From: Bacilli bacterium | GTDB lineage: Bacteria; Bacillota_I; Bacilli_A; RFN20; CAG-288 | Reading direction: 5' to 3' | Assembly: GCA_900763245.1 (NCBI GenBank) | Contig: CAAFJQ010000099.1 | Coordinates: 1 to 8,205 of the forward strand | DNA: 8,205 nt | In this document: one piece after another, positions 6,089 to 8,205 of the stretch | Layout: every line of letters begins with the position of its first letter | Numbering within the stretch: the first letter of the stretch is position 1 | Program-made: the position numbers and the translations under genes | Notes under the pieces: model-generated | What the model was told of the DNA's origin: nothing | Seen by the model: only the letters and a program-made list of their open reading frames with translations | The model's database searches: none

Positions 6089-7390
6089 ATGAATGTGGGA
6101 AACGGAAGTGAATTCCTTGAAAACAAAGAAAGCCTTTCTCAGCTGGACAAAGGCATTAAGTCTTTGACGGCTATGCTTAACAAACATTTCGTGGGTACGG
6201 TTTACTTTGGTACGTGCGATGATGGAACTGTCAAAGGTCTTCAGTTAGGAAAAAGGTCTCTTGATGATATAAGAGAAAGAATAGCTAATCTTGTTCAACC
6301 GAAATTTGCCTATGAGGTGACTGTTTTATCTGATGAGAACGGAAAACAGTTCTTGAAAATAGAAGCTAGGGGAAATGATATTCCGTATAGCTGTGATGGC
6401 AGATACTATATCAGAAATGTCAAATCGGATGATCTTATGGATAATCAGACTATTAGAAGAGCAATCGTTTCGGGTTCCTATGATGCGTTGAGGGAAACAA
6501 AAGCCATTAATCAGAATCTCTCTTTCAATTATCTGAAAGAGTATTTCATAAGCAATGGTATTCATTGTCGTGATGGAAAGGAGTTTCTTGGAAACTTTGG
6601 CCTGTTGAATTCTCAAAATGAATATAACATGGTTGCCTATCTTTTATCCGATACGAATAATATTTCGATTAAAGTTGTCCGTTTTAATGGAACGGATAAA
6701 ACCTCTATGTCTGAAAGAACGGAATATGGTAGGTGCTGCTTACTGAATTCATGTAAGAGAGTTCTGGACTATGTGAAAAGCCTGAACACAGTAAAAGTGG
6801 ATTTAGCAAATGGGGTGAGAAAAGAGGTTTCTTTATTTGATTTTGAATCTTTCAGAGAAGCATGGATAAATGCCATTGTCCATAATGACTGGATTCATAT
6901 GCTGCCTCCATCTGTTTTCGTTTATGACAATAGAATTGAAGTGTCTTCATATGGGCAACCGCCTTTTTCAATGACAAAAGAAGAGTTCTTTCGTGGAAGA
7001 AGCAAGCCCATCAATGAAGCCCTTTTCAATGTTTTTTCTCTTTCTGATTTTGCTGAGCAAAGCGGACATGGTGTTCCAACCATTGTCAGCAATTATACCG
7101 AAAAGGCATTCAATTTTGATTCGGATATGGTCTTAGTGACATTACCATTCTCTTATGTTCCGGATACAGTGGTATTCAGAAAGAACTTGGAAGAAAAGGC
7201 TACAAGGCTTATTGAATCTCATAGGAAGATTCTCTCTTACCTTTTGGATAATCCTGATTCCACGTTGTCGGAGGCTGCTTCGGCTTGTTCTTTAAGCCTG
7301 AGCGGAGTCAAGAAAATAGTTCAATCTCTTAAGAAAGATGGATTGATCAAGCGTGAAGGCGATAGAAGAAAAGGAAAGTGGATACGTTGA
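6089..7390 (+). CDS. AlbA_2 (Schlafen-type) / GHKL-ATPase-like putative regulator, copy C
   Basis: This 433-residue protein has an AlbA_2 domain at about 7-130 (KESLSQLDKGIKSLTAMLNK, GTVYFGTCDDGTVKGL, YYIRNVKSDDLMDNQTIRR). The middle (YNMVAYLLSD, FNGTDKTSMSERTEYG) closely follows copy B. The Bergerat-type core has E257-AWINAIVHN-D, D280-NRIEV and G326-HGVP. A C-terminal winged helix (about 375-430: TLSEAASACSLSLSGVKKIV) ends in KGKWIR. Unlike copy B it has no repeat linker between ATPase and winged helix. The start is secure: AAGGGGG (6074-6080) lies 8 bases before ATG 6089. It is divergent from copy B, with the hairpin element and a TATAAT box between, and the ~47-bp repeat lies on both sides. 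A DNA-binding, ATP-responsive regulator is the likely type; whether it acts on its own promoter or in phage defence is unknown. Confidence 0.87.
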   Translation: MNVGNGSEFLENKESLSQLDKGIKSLTAMLNKHFVGTVYFGTCDDGTVKGLQLGKRSLDDIRERIANLVQPKFAYEVTVLSDENGKQFLKIEARGNDIPYSCDGRYYIRNVKSDDLMDNQTIRRAIVSGSYDALRETKAINQNLSFNYLKEYFISNGIHCRDGKEFLGNFGLLNSQNEYNMVAYLLSDTNNISIKVVRFNGTDKTSMSERTEYGRCCLLNSCKRVLDYVKSLNTVKVDLANGVRKEVSLFDFESFREAWINAIVHNDWIHMLPPSVFVYDNRIEVSSYGQPPFSMTKEEFFRGRSKPINEALFNVFSLSDFAEQSGHGVPTIVSNYTEKAFNFDSDMVLVTLPFSYVPDTVVFRKNLEEKATRLIESHRKILSYLLDNPDSTLSEAASACSLSLSGVKKIVQSLKKDGLIKREGDRRKGKWIR

Positions 7391-7462
7391 TGTCGTTGCT
7401 ATCTTAAAATGGCAATAGAAGCTTTGAAACCACATATAAAAGAATTCGTATACTCAAAGAGG

Positions 7463-7547
7463 CCTTTTGGATGGGAAATAGAAGGCAAGTATACTAAAAA
7501 GTATACTAAAAAGTATACTAATCAGTAGACTAAAAAGGAACTAATCG
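7463..7547. repeat. ~47-bp direct repeat, downstream copy, running into a 12-bp tandem array
   Basis: Bases 7463-7509 repeat the sequence found upstream of copy C. From 7488 the unit AGTATACTAAAA occurs twice exactly (7488-7499, 7500-7511), then as AGTATACTAATC (7512-7523) and AGTAGACTAAAA (7524-7535), then degenerately to 7547. AGTATACT is itself palindromic. Confidence 0.85.
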
Positions 7548-7585
7548 AAGGTAACCTATAAGATGGTCGTTTGTTTGCTTTGGAT

Positions 7586-7684
7586 ATGATTCTTAAGCAG
7601 TCGCTGTTATCAATTCTTGTTGTCGGATGGTTCCTTAATGTTATTCCTCTTTTCAGTGGATCCTATACGGATTTTAAGCCTTGA
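7586..7684 (+). CDS. Doubtful 32-residue hydrophobic peptide
   Basis: ATG 7586 to TGA 7684 would encode MILKQSLLSILVVGWFLNVI and then PLFSGSYTDFKP. The Lys near the N-terminus, a hydrophobic span at about residues 6-23 and a polar tail resemble small single-membrane-span peptides such as type I toxins. However, I see no ribosome binding site upstream and no clear promoter, and one chance ORF of this size is unremarkable. It is listed only because of the membrane-like character. Confidence 0.15.
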   Translation: MILKQSLLSILVVGWFLNVIPLFSGSYTDFKP

Positions 7685-7709
7685 AATGAATGCGTACAAA
7701 AGATAATAT
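7681..7709 (+). promoter_or_regulatory. Promoter of the DUF6429 gene
   Basis: TTGAAA (7681-7686) matches five of six -35 positions and is separated by 17 bases from TAATAT (7704-7709), a four-of-six -10. Initiation near 7716 leaves a leader of about 34 bases with an AAAGGAAG-type ribosome binding site. Confidence 0.5.
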
Positions 7710-7749
7710 GGATTGAAGATAAAAAATATAAAGAAAGGAAGAGAAAGAT

Positions 7750-8022
7750 ATGGATCATGTAAAACCAGAAGAGGCGATGAAGGAGCTGACGTTGATTCTT
7801 TTATACTTGTCGAGATTTACTCGTGGGGAGAAGTTTGAAGAGGCCTCTGAGTTCTATGCCTGGAAGGGATTTGACTTTGATGTTCTCAATCAATTGAGTT
7901 GTGAAGAATATATCATTCAAGGCTCCTATCGTTCAAAATCGGTAACGATCACAGATACTGGATTAGAAAAGGCTGAAGAGCTTCTTTCTAAATACGGTAT
8001 CAGTGATTGGGTAAAGAAATAG
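7750..8022 (+). CDS. DUF6429 family protein
   Basis: This small protein of 90 residues has no signal peptide or membrane span. The central block FYAWKGFDFDVLNQL followed by SKSVTITDTGLEKAEELL matches the pattern I recall for the DUF6429 family (RAWKGFDWDAL... KAKSVVLTDEGLRRAEEL), which is about this long and of unknown function. The shape, a helical start followed by a two-strand wing and a long helix, is reminiscent of a small winged-helix protein, but that is inference. The start is set by AAAGGA about 10 bases upstream and by the family's usual length. It has its own promoter and a terminator shortly after, so it is probably monocistronic. There is no evidence linking it to the neighbouring ATPase genes beyond position. 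Confidence 0.8.
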   Translation: MDHVKPEEAMKELTLILLYLSRFTRGEKFEEASEFYAWKGFDFDVLNQLSCEEYIIQGSYRSKSVTITDTGLEKAEELLSKYGISDWVKK

Positions 8023-8061
8023 GATTCTATTTGATTCATTGAATCTTATTGCCGATAACTT

Positions 8062-8090
8062 TTTACCCTAAACTTTTCACGTTTTATACT
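8062..8090 (+). promoter_or_regulatory. Possible promoter ahead of a terminator
   Basis: TTTACC (8062-8067) and TATACT (8085-8090) are 17 bases apart, and a perfect palindrome CATCTAGATG (8093-8102) covers the expected start site. The next feature is the terminator at 8103-8138, so any transcript would be only about 40 bases long. Confidence 0.2.
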
Positions 8091-8102
8091 ACCATCTAGA
8101 TG

Positions 8103-8138
8103 AAAATGCCGCTTCTTGCTTCGGAGACGGCATTTTTT
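8103..8138 (+). terminator. Rho-independent terminator after the DUF6429 gene
   Basis: AAAATGCCG (8103-8111) pairs with CGGCATTTT (8128-8136), extended inward by CTTC/GGAG around a bulged A. The T-run is at 8133-8138. It lies about 80 bases after the stop codon. The A-run before the stem means it may also work in the opposite direction. Confidence 0.85.
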
Positions 8139-8173
8139 GATGCTTGGCACCTCTTTTCTCATGCAAAATCCTA

Positions 8174-8202
8174 TTTCAATTCTCTTTGCTTGGTGGTATA
8201 AT
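8174..8202 (+). promoter_or_regulatory. Promoter for a gene beyond the right edge
   Basis: TGGTATAAT at 8194-8202 is a perfect extended -10. A weak -35 (TTTCAA, 8174-8179) lies 17 bases upstream. The transcription start would be just outside the window. Confidence 0.55.
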
Positions 8203-8205
8203 ACT

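Larger units (their letters stand above)
7391..7749. other. Intergenic region between copy C and the DUF6429 gene
   Basis: This 359-bp stretch contains the downstream repeat and tandem array, a doubtful 32-codon ORF, and the promoter of the next gene. No terminator for copy C is visible. A frame from ATG 7409 through the array (37 codons, containing KYTKKYTKKYT) has no ribosome binding site. Confidence 0.6.

Noticed and set aside
2480..7390. RecG helicase function for the three AlbA_2 proteins
   Set aside because: Database labels often say RecG-like, but no Walker A/DEAD-type helicase motor is present; the core motifs fit a Bergerat-type ATPase fold.
7409..7522. 37-codon ORF running through the 12-bp array
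   Set aside because: It has no ribosome binding site, follows directly on the end of copy C, and ends within the repeats. It is more likely a chance or decayed frame.

Overview
The window looks like a low-GC Gram-positive (Bacillota) chromosome, perhaps a gut Erysipelotrichia-type genome. That lineage is an inference from AT-rich coding sequence, purine-rich ribosome binding sites and extended -10 promoters. Amino-acid codes below come from reading the sequence; family names come from recalled family features, not from a database search. This is accessory DNA: a toxin-antitoxin operon, a degenerate group II intron, three related AlbA_2/ATPase regulator-like genes, a possible MITE-like element and several short repeats.

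Region 1 (1-1412) is a toxin-antitoxin-chaperone (TAC) operon. An MqsR-like toxin frame enters from the left and is cut by an in-frame TAA. It is followed by an intact MqsA/YgiT-type antitoxin with a CxxC...CxxC zinc finger, a helix-turn-helix and an unusual C-terminal extension. A SecB-like chaperone gene comes next, and a clear intrinsic terminator closes the operon. In known TAC systems the SecB-like protein stabilises the antitoxin through such an extension. Here the antitoxin and chaperone survive while the toxin appears broken.

Region 2 (1413-2345) is a decayed group II intron, probably class IIC, starting two bases after the T-tract of that terminator. It keeps the 5' end of domain I, the second half of its reverse transcriptase, and domains V and VI. 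It has lost about the first half of the RT, carries an in-frame TGA, and reads YAED at the catalytic YADD.

Region 3 (2346-7749) holds three genes with the AlbA_2 (Schlafen-type) plus GHKL-like ATPase plus winged-helix layout, two on the minus strand and one on the plus strand. Between the divergent genes lies a 111-bp element with terminal inverted repeats, a 21-bp hairpin and 5-bp flanking direct repeats. A ~47-bp sequence occurs on both sides of the plus-strand gene, and the downstream copy runs into a 12-bp tandem array. Another 12-bp tandem array lies inside one gene and encodes a NATV-repeat linker. Direct repeats built on TCTAGA lie beyond the first of these genes.

Region 4 (7681-8205) holds a small DUF6429-family gene with its own promoter, an intrinsic terminator, and at the right edge a promoter for a gene outside the window.
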